Part shown: positions 11,401 to 19,917 of the stretch, in pieces
How positions within the stretch are numbered: the stretch's first letter is position 1
How the letters are laid out: each line of letters starts with the position of its first letter
Program-made: the position numbers and the translations under genes
From: CAVXFS01 sp049582805
GTDB lineage: Bacteria > Pseudomonadota > Gammaproteobacteria > Burkholderiales > Gallionellaceae
DNA: 41,496 nucleotides
Reading direction: 5' to 3'
Assembly: GCA_049582805.1 (NCBI GenBank)
Contig: JBAUUR010000145.1
Span: forward strand, 1-41,496
The notes under the pieces: generated by a model
Seen by the model: only the letters and a program-made list of their open reading frames with translations
What the model was told of the DNA's origin: nothing
The model's database searches: none

Positions 11401-14400
11401 CAACAGCATCACCCTGAATCCAGGCGCTTTGCTTCAAAGCAGCGGAACATTGGGCCGCTCACCGCAAGACTTGACTGTGGATGGCAGCGGCGCGCTGCTG
11501 CGCGTCAGCAGCGGCGGACAGGTCTCCCTGACGCGAAACAGTTCTTCGGCAAATACGGGCTCGCTGGACATCGCTAGCGGCGCCACGGTGGATGCCAGCG
11601 GATCGGCAATTCTCGATGCCACTGCCGGCGTCACGCTGGACGGACAGCTGACCATGACTCCGGGCAGCGCCCTTTATCTCGGTTCGCCCGGCATGAGCAT
11701 GGGTTCAGACATTCCCGATTCGTTGCCGGCTACCAATTTGCAGCTCGGGACTGGCGTATTGACCATGCTCAGCAGCTTGTCGGACCTTACGCTAAACAGC
11801 TATGCATCGAATGTCGATTTGTATGGAACGGTAAATCTCGGCAGCGGCGCCATGCAATCCTTGTCGTTCCTGGGCGCCGGCATTAACGGGCATGGCAGTA
11901 CGGCTAACTTTGCCGCTAATACCTTGATCCTGACAGGGACGGCGGCGAGTGCAGCTCCAGCGCAGTCATCCACGCAAACCGGACAACTGACAATTGACGC
12001 CAATACCCTAGAAATCGGCAACAATGCTTTTGCCATACATGGATTTGCCAACAGCGTACTTACCGCCAATGGCGAAGCAACGGCGGTGGGTGCATCCGGA
12101 CAACTGGTGGTTGACCAGAACCTGACGCTGGCTGCCGGCCTTATTGATACCGCCAGTGCGGCAGATGCCAGTTTTATCGCTGGCGGCAATATGACATTGA
12201 CCCAGGTTGCCAATCCGACTCCAGTCACTACGCTGGGTATGGGCGGTCAACTGAATTTCACCGCTGCGAGCATTGCGTCCGATGCACAAATTGAGGCGCC
12301 GTCCGGGAAGGTGGTGATGACGGCCGCAAATGGTATTGATATTACTGCCGGCCAAATTTCAACCGCCGGCAGTGGCGTGGTTTTCGGCGGTACTACTGCA
12401 TATGCGCCCGGCGGAACGATAGAGCTGGATGGAGGCGACGTAACAGTTGCCAGCCCAGCGGTTCTTGATGTATCCGCCGTCGGTGCGGCTGCCGGTACGC
12501 TGTCGATTACGGCAACCAACGCTGATGGCAGCGGTACGGCGCAGTTGATGGGTACCTTGAAAGGCGGTGCTGCTGCCGGGATTGATGGCGTTATTCCGAC
12601 TCAGGGCCAATTTGTTCTGGTTGCGGACCAGGGGGGCGACAATGGCCAGTTCGGCGCCCTGAACGCGCAACTCAATGCTGCGGGATTTACCGATTCGCGG
12701 CAGTTCGACTATCACACCGGAGATGTCACGCTGGGCGGGAGCGACAACATTACCGCGAATCAGGTCGTGATCGCTGCTGACCATGGCAATATTTCCATTG
12801 GAGGCAATGCCACGATCGACGCATCTGGCGCCGAGGGGGGCAGCATCGAGCTGTATGCGTCTCAAGCAGCGGCCAGCGGCAATTCCGGCAAGGTTACGCT
12901 AAACGACAACGCGCAGTTGCTTGCCAATGCAACCTCCGTCGCCAGCAGTAACGGCGGGTCGACCGGCAATGGCGGCAGCGTCCTTATCAGCACAGGCAGT
13001 GCGGATGGCTTGGCTCCAACCACTGTCAATGGCGGAAGCAGCATCAATCTGCTGGGGGGTACTATCGACGTGGGCGGCAGCAGTGCCGCACAAAATGGCT
13101 CCGTGACATTGCGCGCCCCGCGCGTGGGCACGGGTGGCGGTGATGATGTCGCCATCGCCAGCATCAACACCGCAATCAATAACAGCTCGTCAACGGTGAT
13201 TGAAGCTTACAAGGTATATCAAGCCAGCACCATCACTGAAACACCCGATTCGGCCACCAATCTGGATGCAACCACCAACGGCCTCATGTACACCGACGCA
13301 AGCAGTTTCAGCGCAAATCAGGCAAGCATCCTGCAGCGCTTGGGAAATACAGGAGACAATCTCAGTCTGCGTCCCGGTATCGAAGTTCGCGCTCCCGGTG
13401 ATCTGACCGTCTCGGTCAACGAATTTGCGCCAAATCCCGCCGATCGCGGCTGGAACCTGGATGCCTGGCGTTTCAACGGACAGCCAGTAATGCTTACATT
13501 GCGCGCAGTTGGCAATATGAACATCCTCGGTTCGATCAGCGACGGTTTCGTCAATCCTACGACCACAACCTCCGAAACCACGACTGCAACACTCCAGACC
13601 CCTGGAACCCCGGGAACCACGTCAACGACCACAACCACCACGACCCCTGCGACTGCCACAAGCCCCGCAACTACGACAGCCATTACAACCACCACAGTCA
13701 CTACAACCACCGACGTCACCACAACTGTCACAACCAGCACAACCCTCGGGCTGGCGATGCCGGACTGGCAGCTGGATACCGGGCCCTCGGCCAGTTATCG
13801 CTTTTCCGCTGGTGCGAATTTGGCGGACGCCAATCCTTTGGCGGTCAATGCAGGCAGCGGCGACGTCTATTTCGGATTTGCTAACCGGACACCGACCTCG
13901 GCGGCCCCTTTGACAAATACAGACGCACCGGTTGCCCTGGTTCGCACCGGCACGGGGAGCATCAGTATCGCAGCCGGGGATGATGTCACGCTGGCCATGG
14001 CAAATTTCTTCGTCAATCAAAGCAGCGATCCCAGTATCAATGGCACGCCGGTCATTTATGATTCGGTCGATCCATTTACTGGCGCCTATCAGATCAGTCT
14101 CTACGGCGCCTCTGTGTATACAGCGGGCCAGGCGACCAATTTGGCATCAGGTTTCAGCGCCCCGCTGAATCAGCTGAACACCCATTACGGCGCCAGTGTC
14201 GGGACGATGTCCAGCGCCGCTTTCGGCTGGGGTGGCGGCGCCATCACCATTGATGCGGGGGGAAATGTGAACGGTCCGCAAAATCTGGGCACCGTCACGT
14301 ACTACCGCAATGCCGATGGTACACCGCCTGATCCGGGCGATCCAACTACGAGGCCGCCGACGCCGCCTACCCCCGGTATACCGGGCACCCTCGTTATGTT

Positions 14401-17400
14401 GCCTGCGACCGTTCCAGTGATGGTCAATGACTGGCTGTTCCGGCAGGGCAATAGTTATATCGATGCCAACGGCAATGTCGTGTTTGAACAGCTCAGCAAT
14501 GGCACGACACTGAACACGGCGTGGTGGTCGCGTTACGACTATTTCAACGCGGGTATTGCCACGTTTGGCGGGGGAGATGTCAGCGTGACCGCCGCCGGCA
14601 ATGTTTCGAATCTATCGGCCAGTGTTGCCACGAACGCCTACATGCCCGGACCATCCCCCACATCGCTGATACAGCAGCAGGGCGGCGGCGATCTGCTGGT
14701 GCGTACCGGCGGCGATATCCGTGGCGGCTCATTCTATGTCCAGCAAGGCGTCGCAACACTGCAGGCGGATGGCTCGGTAACAGCAGGTGACTATGTGCCG
14801 ACTCCGAACGATCCGACTGCTGCACCGCTGGATCCGGTGCTGGCCCTGGGTGATGCCACCATCAACGTTATCGCCGGTCGCGATCTCGCGATCGAGACGG
14901 CTTACAACCCCATGCTCACCGAACAGAGCGTGGACAACGTGGATAGCGTGTCGCCTCACTCCCCGCCCTTGAATCCGATCTATGGCGTCACTTCCGCCGG
15001 CAGCCCGGAATGGAACGTGACGGACACGACGACCAGCGCAATCGCATACCGGAACTTTTACGCTCAATTCAGTAATTTTTCGACCTATGACACAAACAGC
15101 GCGGTCAACCTGATGGCGGTTGGCGGCAATCTGTCGCTGTCCAATAACGCCAGCGCGTTGGCGGCTGGCGGGACCGCGAGCAATATTCCAAACAGTTTTG
15201 CCAATGAATACGGCAATGCCTTCCAGAATCTCTACGTGCTTGAACCCGCCACATTCAGTGCAGTAGCGCTGAGCGGTAATCTGACTTCATACAATAGTTT
15301 CAGCATGATGCCAGCGCCGCTGGGCCAACTCAATCTGCTGGCAGCGGGCACGGTGAATCTGGGCGTTGGCGCGGCGAGTTCCGTGACTCCAGACATCTAC
15401 ATGATGGACAATGATCCGAACTCGATGTCAAACATTTACGATCCGAGGATATTCACCCAGACTGATATCAATGTTCTTAACGGTGTCGCCACAGGCATTG
15501 CCGCCCACACACTGGGCGGTCTGCATACGGACGATACGCAGCCGGTGGAAATCGTTGCATTAACTGGCGATATTGTCGGCGACAGCAACAACGCGGCCAC
15601 TATATCTCTGCCGAAGCTGGCGGAGATTATGGCGGGGACGGACATCATTAACCTGGGTTTCATCATCCAGCAAAACAACGCGTCGGATGTGACAACGATC
15701 GACGCTGGGCGGGACTTCATTGAAACCTCGACGCCTTCCCCCGGGCTCGCCTACGACAATAATCAGCAGATGAAGAATATCGTGACCGGTCCCGGCCTCA
15801 TCAATATCAGCGCCGGGCGCAATGTCGATTTCGGTAACCGTGGCGGTCTGGTCACCATGGGCAATCTCGATAATCCGTATCTTCCCGCAGGCGGCGCAGG
15901 CATCAACATCGTGGCTGGGGCCGGTCAACCGGACTATGCGAATGTTGTGAACTGGCTTAGCAACTATGGCTCGGCCAATTCGGTCCTTGATGTATCAGCT
16001 TCGCCGACGATGCAGCAGCAAAATGAACTGATTGCCTATGTGCAATCGGTGCAGCCGACGCTGCCAGTCAACTTGACTGCCGCCCAGGCATTGGATGCGT
16101 TCTGGAATTTATCCGCAGCCCAGCAGAGCACGTTTTTCGCCGCGAATCAGAATCAGTGGGGCGCGGATCTGCAGTTGATTGCTTATGTGCAATCACTGCA
16201 GACAAATCTGCCTGCCAGCCAGAGAGTCACCACAGCCAGCGCCGCGCTGGCTGTGTTCCAAGGCCTGCCTAGCGCCCGGCAGCAACCGCTCCTCTCCAAT
16301 AATCAAATTGTCGCAGATTTCGTCGATTTGGCGCAGTCCGTGGCCAATGCGGAGGATGTTGATCTGATTAAGTATATTCAATCGCTGCAGCCGAATCTGC
16401 CGGCTAGCCCGACACCCGCCGCCGCGTTGAATGCGTTTGGCGGACTGACCGCTCAACAGCAGAACAATTTCCTCGTCAATTACGCCGACACCAATGATTT
16501 GGCTGCGTATGTGCGATCTTTGGAGCCTAACACGCCGATCACCCTGACAGATACCGGAGTGCGCAATGCGTTTGCCACGCTGTCCACGACGCAGCAGAGC
16601 TCGTTCCTTGCCACGCACACCGATATCCTGGCGCTTGTGGGATCAACGGCTTCGGTGGAAGATACCTGGGCAGCCTTCCGCTCATTGTCACAGGCTGATC
16701 AGACCCAGTACCTGAACGCCCATCCGGAGGTGGTTGCCAGTCTTGCGGCCAGCAATGCGCAGATTGACGCGGCAATGGGCGTAATACCGAACTTTTCCTC
16801 CCTGACTCAGCAGGATATGCAGGATTTGATGAATGCTGTGAACAGTGCTTTGCCCGCAACGGCTGCCCTGCCCGCAACAGCATCGGCGCAAAAAGTATGG
16901 GCAACCTTCCAGTCATTGCCGCAAGCTGATCAGACCCAGTTTCTTGACACCCACCCCGATGTAGTCGCCAGCCTTGCAGCCGGCGCAGCACAGCTTTCCA
17001 CGGCACAAATTACGGCACTGGCAGAAGCGAACAAGCCGCTGTTGAACGCAGACTTTTTTTCCAGCCTGTTTGAGGTAAGCCAGCAGAGCAACCTGAGCGA
17101 TTTCGATCAGTTGATCGCAGAACTGTTTCCATCGGCTGCGACGGCAAATAATTTGATCGCGTATATGCAGGCGTTGCAGCCGAATCTTCCTTCCAGTCTG
17201 ACGCCCGCCGCAGCGTTGGCTGATTTCAACCAGCTGCCGGCAAGCCAGCAGAGCGCCTTTTTCGCCGCGAATCCATCGGACAACCTGGCAAATATGGCCA
17301 TGCAGGCCGGCAATATTGGCGTGTATACCAGCCAGCTCAAGACCGAACAGGGTGGTGATATCAATTTGTTTGCCCCGACCGGTTCTATCTATGCAGGTCT

Positions 17401-18118
17401 GACCGTCATTCCTCCACCCACGGAGCAACCAAACAAGGGCATATTCACGATAAGCAGCGGTGCGATAAATAGTCTGGTCAAGAATGACTTCCTGGTCAAC
17501 CAGGGCCGTGTGTTCACTCTGGGGGGCGGCGATATCACACTGATTTCCCAGTATGGCAACATTGACGCCGGAAAGGGCGCCAAGACCGCCTCTTCGGCGC
17601 CGCCCCCGCTGATAACAGTTGACGGCAACGGCAATATAGAGGTCGACGTTTCCAATTCCATTTCAGGATCAGGCATAGGCACGCTCCAGACCAATCCTGA
17701 CGTGCCGATCGCCAATGTCTATGCGGCGGCGCCGCGCGGTATTTTCAACGCGGGCGATGCCGGGGTACGTTCCAGCGGCAATGTCATCATCAATGCCCCC
17801 GTGGTGGAAAATGCGAACAACATTACCGCAGCAGGCACGATCACAGGCACACCGACGGAAGTGGCCGTGCCTGCCCTCGGCAATATCGTGCCACCCTCCG
17901 CTGCGAGTTCCAGTTCTGACGAAATTGCCCAGACCCTGGCCAGTGTCAATGCGGCGGAAGCCAATGCAGCGTTGAGTGTGGAGGTGGTGGGCTACGGTGA
18001 CGATAATTCCGCACCGAATGGCAATTCTCAAGGGCAGCCTCAGGATGAAGCATGCAAAGAGGGTGCTGCCAATAGGGACTCTTGCGATGATGACAAGCGC
18101 AAGAAGAAAAAGAATTGA
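5459..18118 (+). CDS. Giant TpsA exoprotein (filamentous-haemagglutinin family, DUF3739-type C-terminus)
   Basis: This 4219-residue protein starts at the ATG that overlaps the tpsB stop (TGATG, 5457-5461), implying translational coupling; a GTG at 5447 is in frame but less likely. An N-terminal hydrophobic signal ends near VWAQ (about residue 64). The TPS secretion domain follows, with NWNSFNIG and the NPNG-like YIYDPNGIIFG. Most of the body is Gly/Asn/Ser-rich beta-helix sequence. A 62-codon Thr-rich tract (residues 2701-2762) and a helical repeat block (about 3522-3940) interrupt it. The C-terminal part (AGDAGVRSSGNVIINAP and on) resembles the DUF3739 domain of large FHA-like proteins, and the tail is charged (DDDKRKKKKN). 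It lacks an ESPR signal, unlike the second TpsA at 32452. The likely role is a surface adhesin or biofilm matrix protein. No toxin domain is seen. Confidence 0.93.
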   Translation: MAMTISPTTWKSARASGDVLLRRSPIAASLAGLGRLASVVQLIGVASLPALMAAGVLLCGNVWAQPPAPNALPTLSNSNPALSTTYGAPINYQTNGNKATITQTAPTNIVNWNSFNIGSAASVNIVQPSSTAVLLNNVSAGTGATSTEIDGMLNANGRVYIYDPNGIIFGKTAVVNVDTLIASSLKFDESRVIAGLLQSGLTPVLGADPALAGVPGAVQVEGDASGQATLNANNGGLILLAAPTVVNNGLLNAPDGQVILAAGSKVYLAAPPAGQTALRGLLVEVCNDSVSCSNQPSSSTGTSLAENGASGQIKVGQGNATMIGYAVNQNGLISATTSVNLNGSIYLYARDQATAADGSGPAKRTGNLVLGPNSVTEVLPTLSDPSTISATTPFNKSDVELDGANIQLQQNADIIAPGGNVTISAQGLPNQNYIDPTTGIIDPTTATAPRVDFAQGSLVDVSGSSGTVLPMSSNVISVNLRGTELADNVVLRNSPLYGTTVNVDIRTGTAIANISGWLDQVQYNIGQLNAAGGTVNVSADGAIIQRAGSAINVNGGWVEYQSGYVNTTQMQLPNGNLVDIGSAAANTLYTAAVNLPNSPANFEAGYVQGSSAGTVQFSAPIIVQQGTLSGQAGPAGPYQRDVTAVDSWHSVTNSSGVVVPISKVVFGYPQGGQLEIGNVNDSLVNPTTGQINISAQINPNGPGATSDQFVYTGDLLIGGTATETAVPPQVGAAFDLNNADQRLLATSLNLDPVALSSDGFSRISVLTSGNIDVTVPLVLAPGGHLWLGAGQSQLSTNPGGDITFSAPVTIPGGSVTAAASGTLLVADGETINLAGLWTNDQSQASPVLDATGNLVTPLVLKGGAANLSAQEVDIGNNVSIDVSAGAWSNAQARITQGSAGSITLQAVPPDPQTPSDAILQLGAGLNLSGYGFSSGGSLTLIGRNVSIGAPPLYADNDDLWLQPEFFQQGGFTSYDIEANVNFDVQANTVVQPLALSWQLNPGSGTLASGTMATVASPILLDLSGPVGGSTRPATNMTFRARACASTNSPDCAGVLTVEDGAQLLMDPGANLNLYAGRQLTELGTLNAPGGNISLGLTTPVSVPDPSSSIWFGPNAQVLANGSLQRLYTNGAGVSNGNVLDGGTIQIGGIGYGSDGVLLGADGYVVAEKGSVFDVSGVYASNLTFMSNGILTPKQGVASSGGSIEILAREGLLFEGTLKGAAGGTGANGGSLTVDLETGDYQSNDDILTILPTSTLVGADTIIPLSLQPNQPIIADVTGTGTQKGQDLGWFLTGSRPGANAKYAGEGWIPVASFADGRFGTLEFTSQNVLAFGLGQQDLGLSALNTLILNAPNLTAFNNLLNNSVLATQDNPVSHTLTLTAPYIEFGSADPNYQSPSASSTGNAQLVLNGTTIDLIGNSALQGFSAATLNAAADIRLVGFDATDANGNATGYTQGSLAMIGNLTLTDAQTYPTTLSDYTFMVAGNGTDPASGTMTFTSNGNTPQQVLSAGGSLTVIAQHIVQAGVVEAPFGSITLGNIDATPLSGTRSTDENPIPSPNNPIFFGSILLDNLNFPNNSYNAPVSKPIITADLEYTPGSVTSVAGSGVVPFGTVDNGAVPSDSTWVYSSLAEFDVNPTGTGISGLPARALPAKAIISNAQTIEADSGSVQNLSGGGSLLAYEFTPGSGGSKDVLDSSTTFAINPNYQGSVAPIDGAYGSAGLKPGDSVYLSGMPGLPAGTYTLLPAHYALLPGGFSITAAPNTRNMQPSSNIVLPDGSELIAGNSTASGFGLGGSTRSNGFIVSSGAVVSQHSQFTLFDATSYFTNEAVAAGVSRPELPIDGGYIAFDVSGTDSSALTFNSTIDLGAASGQVIDPSFNNTTWTGTIDLAAASGGWAGIADISAPQIEVVSDIQGGTTDGVKLVAGDLTALGADSLLLGGLRDTSGGSMQITTPNSQGNVTPSTVTLSNDAQHPLSGPDIIIVANNSITLNPGALLQSSGTLGRSPQDLTVDGSGALLRVSSGGQVSLTRNSSSANTGSLDIASGATVDASGSAILDATAGVTLDGQLTMTPGSALYLGSPGMSMGSDIPDSLPATNLQLGTGVLTMLSSLSDLTLNSYASNVDLYGTVNLGSGAMQSLSFLGAGINGHGSTANFAANTLILTGTAASAAPAQSSTQTGQLTIDANTLEIGNNAFAIHGFANSVLTANGEATAVGASGQLVVDQNLTLAAGLIDTASAADASFIAGGNMTLTQVANPTPVTTLGMGGQLNFTAASIASDAQIEAPSGKVVMTAANGIDITAGQISTAGSGVVFGGTTAYAPGGTIELDGGDVTVASPAVLDVSAVGAAAGTLSITATNADGSGTAQLMGTLKGGAAAGIDGVIPTQGQFVLVADQGGDNGQFGALNAQLNAAGFTDSRQFDYHTGDVTLGGSDNITANQVVIAADHGNISIGGNATIDASGAEGGSIELYASQAAASGNSGKVTLNDNAQLLANATSVASSNGGSTGNGGSVLISTGSADGLAPTTVNGGSSINLLGGTIDVGGSSAAQNGSVTLRAPRVGTGGGDDVAIASINTAINNSSSTVIEAYKVYQASTITETPDSATNLDATTNGLMYTDASSFSANQASILQRLGNTGDNLSLRPGIEVRAPGDLTVSVNEFAPNPADRGWNLDAWRFNGQPVMLTLRAVGNMNILGSISDGFVNPTTTTSETTTATLQTPGTPGTTSTTTTTTTPATATSPATTTAITTTTVTTTTDVTTTVTTSTTLGLAMPDWQLDTGPSASYRFSAGANLADANPLAVNAGSGDVYFGFANRTPTSAAPLTNTDAPVALVRTGTGSISIAAGDDVTLAMANFFVNQSSDPSINGTPVIYDSVDPFTGAYQISLYGASVYTAGQATNLASGFSAPLNQLNTHYGASVGTMSSAAFGWGGGAITIDAGGNVNGPQNLGTVTYYRNADGTPPDPGDPTTRPPTPPTPGIPGTLVMLPATVPVMVNDWLFRQGNSYIDANGNVVFEQLSNGTTLNTAWWSRYDYFNAGIATFGGGDVSVTAAGNVSNLSASVATNAYMPGPSPTSLIQQQGGGDLLVRTGGDIRGGSFYVQQGVATLQADGSVTAGDYVPTPNDPTAAPLDPVLALGDATINVIAGRDLAIETAYNPMLTEQSVDNVDSVSPHSPPLNPIYGVTSAGSPEWNVTDTTTSAIAYRNFYAQFSNFSTYDTNSAVNLMAVGGNLSLSNNASALAAGGTASNIPNSFANEYGNAFQNLYVLEPATFSAVALSGNLTSYNSFSMMPAPLGQLNLLAAGTVNLGVGAASSVTPDIYMMDNDPNSMSNIYDPRIFTQTDINVLNGVATGIAAHTLGGLHTDDTQPVEIVALTGDIVGDSNNAATISLPKLAEIMAGTDIINLGFIIQQNNASDVTTIDAGRDFIETSTPSPGLAYDNNQQMKNIVTGPGLINISAGRNVDFGNRGGLVTMGNLDNPYLPAGGAGINIVAGAGQPDYANVVNWLSNYGSANSVLDVSASPTMQQQNELIAYVQSVQPTLPVNLTAAQALDAFWNLSAAQQSTFFAANQNQWGADLQLIAYVQSLQTNLPASQRVTTASAALAVFQGLPSARQQPLLSNNQIVADFVDLAQSVANAEDVDLIKYIQSLQPNLPASPTPAAALNAFGGLTAQQQNNFLVNYADTNDLAAYVRSLEPNTPITLTDTGVRNAFATLSTTQQSSFLATHTDILALVGSTASVEDTWAAFRSLSQADQTQYLNAHPEVVASLAASNAQIDAAMGVIPNFSSLTQQDMQDLMNAVNSALPATAALPATASAQKVWATFQSLPQADQTQFLDTHPDVVASLAAGAAQLSTAQITALAEANKPLLNADFFSSLFEVSQQSNLSDFDQLIAELFPSAATANNLIAYMQALQPNLPSSLTPAAALADFNQLPASQQSAFFAANPSDNLANMAMQAGNIGVYTSQLKTEQGGDINLFAPTGSIYAGLTVIPPPTEQPNKGIFTISSGAINSLVKNDFLVNQGRVFTLGGGDITLISQYGNIDAGKGAKTASSAPPPLITVDGNGNIEVDVSNSISGSGIGTLQTNPDVPIANVYAAAPRGIFNAGDAGVRSSGNVIINAPVVENANNITAAGTITGTPTEVAVPALGNIVPPSAASSSSDEIAQTLASVNAAEANAALSVEVVGYGDDNSAPNGNSQGQPQDEACKEGAANRDSCDDDKRKKKKN
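13559..13744 (+). repeat. Thr-rich low-complexity tract inside the giant TpsA
   Basis: These 62 codons contain 39 threonines, mostly ACC/ACA/ACG, in runs such as TTTTTTT with interspersed A, S, P and V. The run is flanked by ordinary beta-helix sequence. It may form an extended linker or an O-glycosylation-prone segment (inference). On the minus strand it reads as a valine-rich shadow frame. Confidence 0.85.
16022..17280 (+). repeat. Degenerate alpha-helical repeats within TpsA
   Basis: About seven divergent units share two motifs. The first is L-I-A-Y-V-Q-S-L-Q-P-N-L-P (five units, e.g. at 16031, 16180, 16367 and 17155). The second is an A-F-x-x-L-x-x-x-x-Q-x-x-F helix (all units). Spacing is irregular, about 45-85 residues. 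The composition is helical and Gln/Ala-rich, in contrast to the surrounding Gly/Asn-rich beta-helix. Some units remain alike at the DNA level (the caatc-gctgcagccgaatctgcc core), implying expansion by duplication. Confidence 0.7.
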
Positions 18119-18143
18119 ATCAACTCGAAAAGGATTTCTGATA

Positions 18144-19892
18144 ATGCACTTGACTAGAATGTTGCCCAAGAGACCCGGACAGATGGCGGTGTTAATGCTG
18201 ATGTTGGCATTGTCCCAGCTTGTGCATGCGGATGACTGGTCACACAGGAAGAAATTGGGGTTCGACACCACGGCCAGCGGAACCGAAATCAAGGAGGATG
18301 TCGCGCAGATGCCGCTGCTGGTGCGCCTGCACAGCGGCAACTTCACGTTTTCCGAAGCCAAGCCGGACGGTTCCGATCTGCGCTTTTTTGCGGCCGATGG
18401 CAAGACGGCGCTGAAGTACCACATCGAAAAATTCGATGCCGCAAACGAACTTGCAGATGCTTGGGTGGCATTGCCAAAACTGACCGCGAATTCGCAGGCC
18501 GATTCGATCACGATGGCATGGGGCAATCCCAAGGCGGCGGATGCGAGCGATAGCAAGGGAACTTACGATGCGGCACAGATATTTGTATTCCATTTTGGCG
18601 ATGCAGAGGGTGTCAGGGATGCCACCGGCAATGCCAACAACGCCAAGGTCTCGAGCGCCAAGCTGGTATCGAGCGGTCCGATTGGCGCCGCTGCGGGCTT
18701 TGATGGTTCGTCACGAATCGAGCTTCCCGCCTCGGCTTCCCTCAAGTTGACAGCAACCAGCGGTTTCACCTTCAGCGCCTGGATCAAGCCTTCAGGCAAT
18801 GATAATGCCAAGCTTTATTTCCAGCGTGACGGCGCCAGGGTTCTCGAGATTGGTCTGGCGAAAGGCTCGCTGTATGTGGCAAGCGGCGCTTCCAAAGCCA
18901 GCGCATCGGCTGTGCTCAAGCCCGGTGTTTGGCAGCACGTCTCCGTTGTGGCCGGTTCCGGCAAGGCGATGTTCTACGTCGATGGCAACCAGGTAGCCAG
19001 CGGAGCCTTGGCATTCTCGGACATGGGCGGTGATGCCATGATCGGGGAAAAACTGAAGGGCGAATTGGATGAGGTGTCATTGGCCAGTACGATGCGTTCG
19101 GCAGCCTATATTAAGGCACTGGCATCGAGCCAGAGCGCCGACACGCCGATGCTGGCCTTCGTTGATGATGAGGGCGGGGATCAAGGAACGTCGTCCTACT
19201 TCGCCGTTTTGCTGGGCGCGGTGACGGTGGACGGCTGGGTCGTGATCGGCCTGCTGATGGTGATGTTCGTCATCAGTTTCTACGTCATGATCAGCAAGGG
19301 GATTATGATCTCCGCCGTCGGCAACGCGAATATCGCCTTTCTTGAAATTTTCAGCGAAAAATCGGATGAACTGCTGACACTCGGTCATGGAGATACCGTC
19401 AAACTGGCCGATGATAAGCGCATGATGAATTCATCCATATATCATCTATACAGCATTGGGTTGCGCGAAGTGGCGCACCGCTTCGACACACAGACCCGCA
19501 ACGGCGCCCCCAACAAGTTGTCGGCTGCCGGGCTCGACGCCATCCGTGCAGCGCTGGATGGCTCGCTGGTGCGCGAGAATCAGCGTCTGAACAAGGGCAT
19601 GGTTCTGCTGACCATTGCGATTTCCGGCGGCCCATTCCTTGGCCTGCTGGGCACCGTGGTCGGCGTCATGATCACCTTTGCGGCGATCGCAGCTGCGGGC
19701 GACGTAAACGTCAACTCTATTGCGCCGGGCATTGCCGCCGCGCTGGTGGCCACCGTGGCCGGCCTGACTGTCGCCATTCCTTCCCTGTTCGGTTACAACT
19801 GGCTGGCCAGCAAGATCAAGAACATCTCTGCCGACACCCAGGTGTTTGTCGACGAGTTCCTGACCAAATCCGCCGAGATGCATTCGCTTTGA
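18144..19892 (+). CDS. DUF2341-LamG-ExbB/TolQ fusion proton-channel protein
   Basis: The 582-residue protein starts at ATG 18144 with AAGGA upstream; the longer open frame overlaps the end of tpsA and is not needed. A signal peptide ends near LVHA-DD (about residue 30). A DUF2341-like region (about 32-135) precedes a LamG/concanavalin-like domain (about 150-310, with GFTFSAWIKP and YVDGNQVASG). A first membrane helix follows (about 358-382, VVIGLLMVMFVISFYVMI). The MotA/TolQ/ExbB domain has two more helices (GPFLGLLGTVVGVMITFAAI and GIAAALVATVAGLTVAIP). With the ExbD and TonB genes directly downstream, this is the ExbB-type channel subunit of a Ton-like motor. The periplasmic lectin-like head could sense or bind a glycan or the exported adhesin (inference). 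Confidence 0.9.
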   Translation: MHLTRMLPKRPGQMAVLMLMLALSQLVHADDWSHRKKLGFDTTASGTEIKEDVAQMPLLVRLHSGNFTFSEAKPDGSDLRFFAADGKTALKYHIEKFDAANELADAWVALPKLTANSQADSITMAWGNPKAADASDSKGTYDAAQIFVFHFGDAEGVRDATGNANNAKVSSAKLVSSGPIGAAAGFDGSSRIELPASASLKLTATSGFTFSAWIKPSGNDNAKLYFQRDGARVLEIGLAKGSLYVASGASKASASAVLKPGVWQHVSVVAGSGKAMFYVDGNQVASGALAFSDMGGDAMIGEKLKGELDEVSLASTMRSAAYIKALASSQSADTPMLAFVDDEGGDQGTSSYFAVLLGAVTVDGWVVIGLLMVMFVISFYVMISKGIMISAVGNANIAFLEIFSEKSDELLTLGHGDTVKLADDKRMMNSSIYHLYSIGLREVAHRFDTQTRNGAPNKLSAAGLDAIRAALDGSLVRENQRLNKGMVLLTIAISGGPFLGLLGTVVGVMITFAAIAAAGDVNVNSIAPGIAAALVATVAGLTVAIPSLFGYNWLASKIKNISADTQVFVDEFLTKSAEMHSL

Positions 19893-19917
19893 GGATCGGT
19901 GCAGCGGAGGGAACGCC

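Noticed and set aside
13318..13740. Valine-rich minus-strand open frame.
   Set aside because: It is the mirror of the threonine-rich codons in the giant TpsA.
17669..18556. 295-codon minus-strand open frame over the tpsA/exbB junction.
   Set aside because: It overlaps two well-supported genes and has no recognisable domain.
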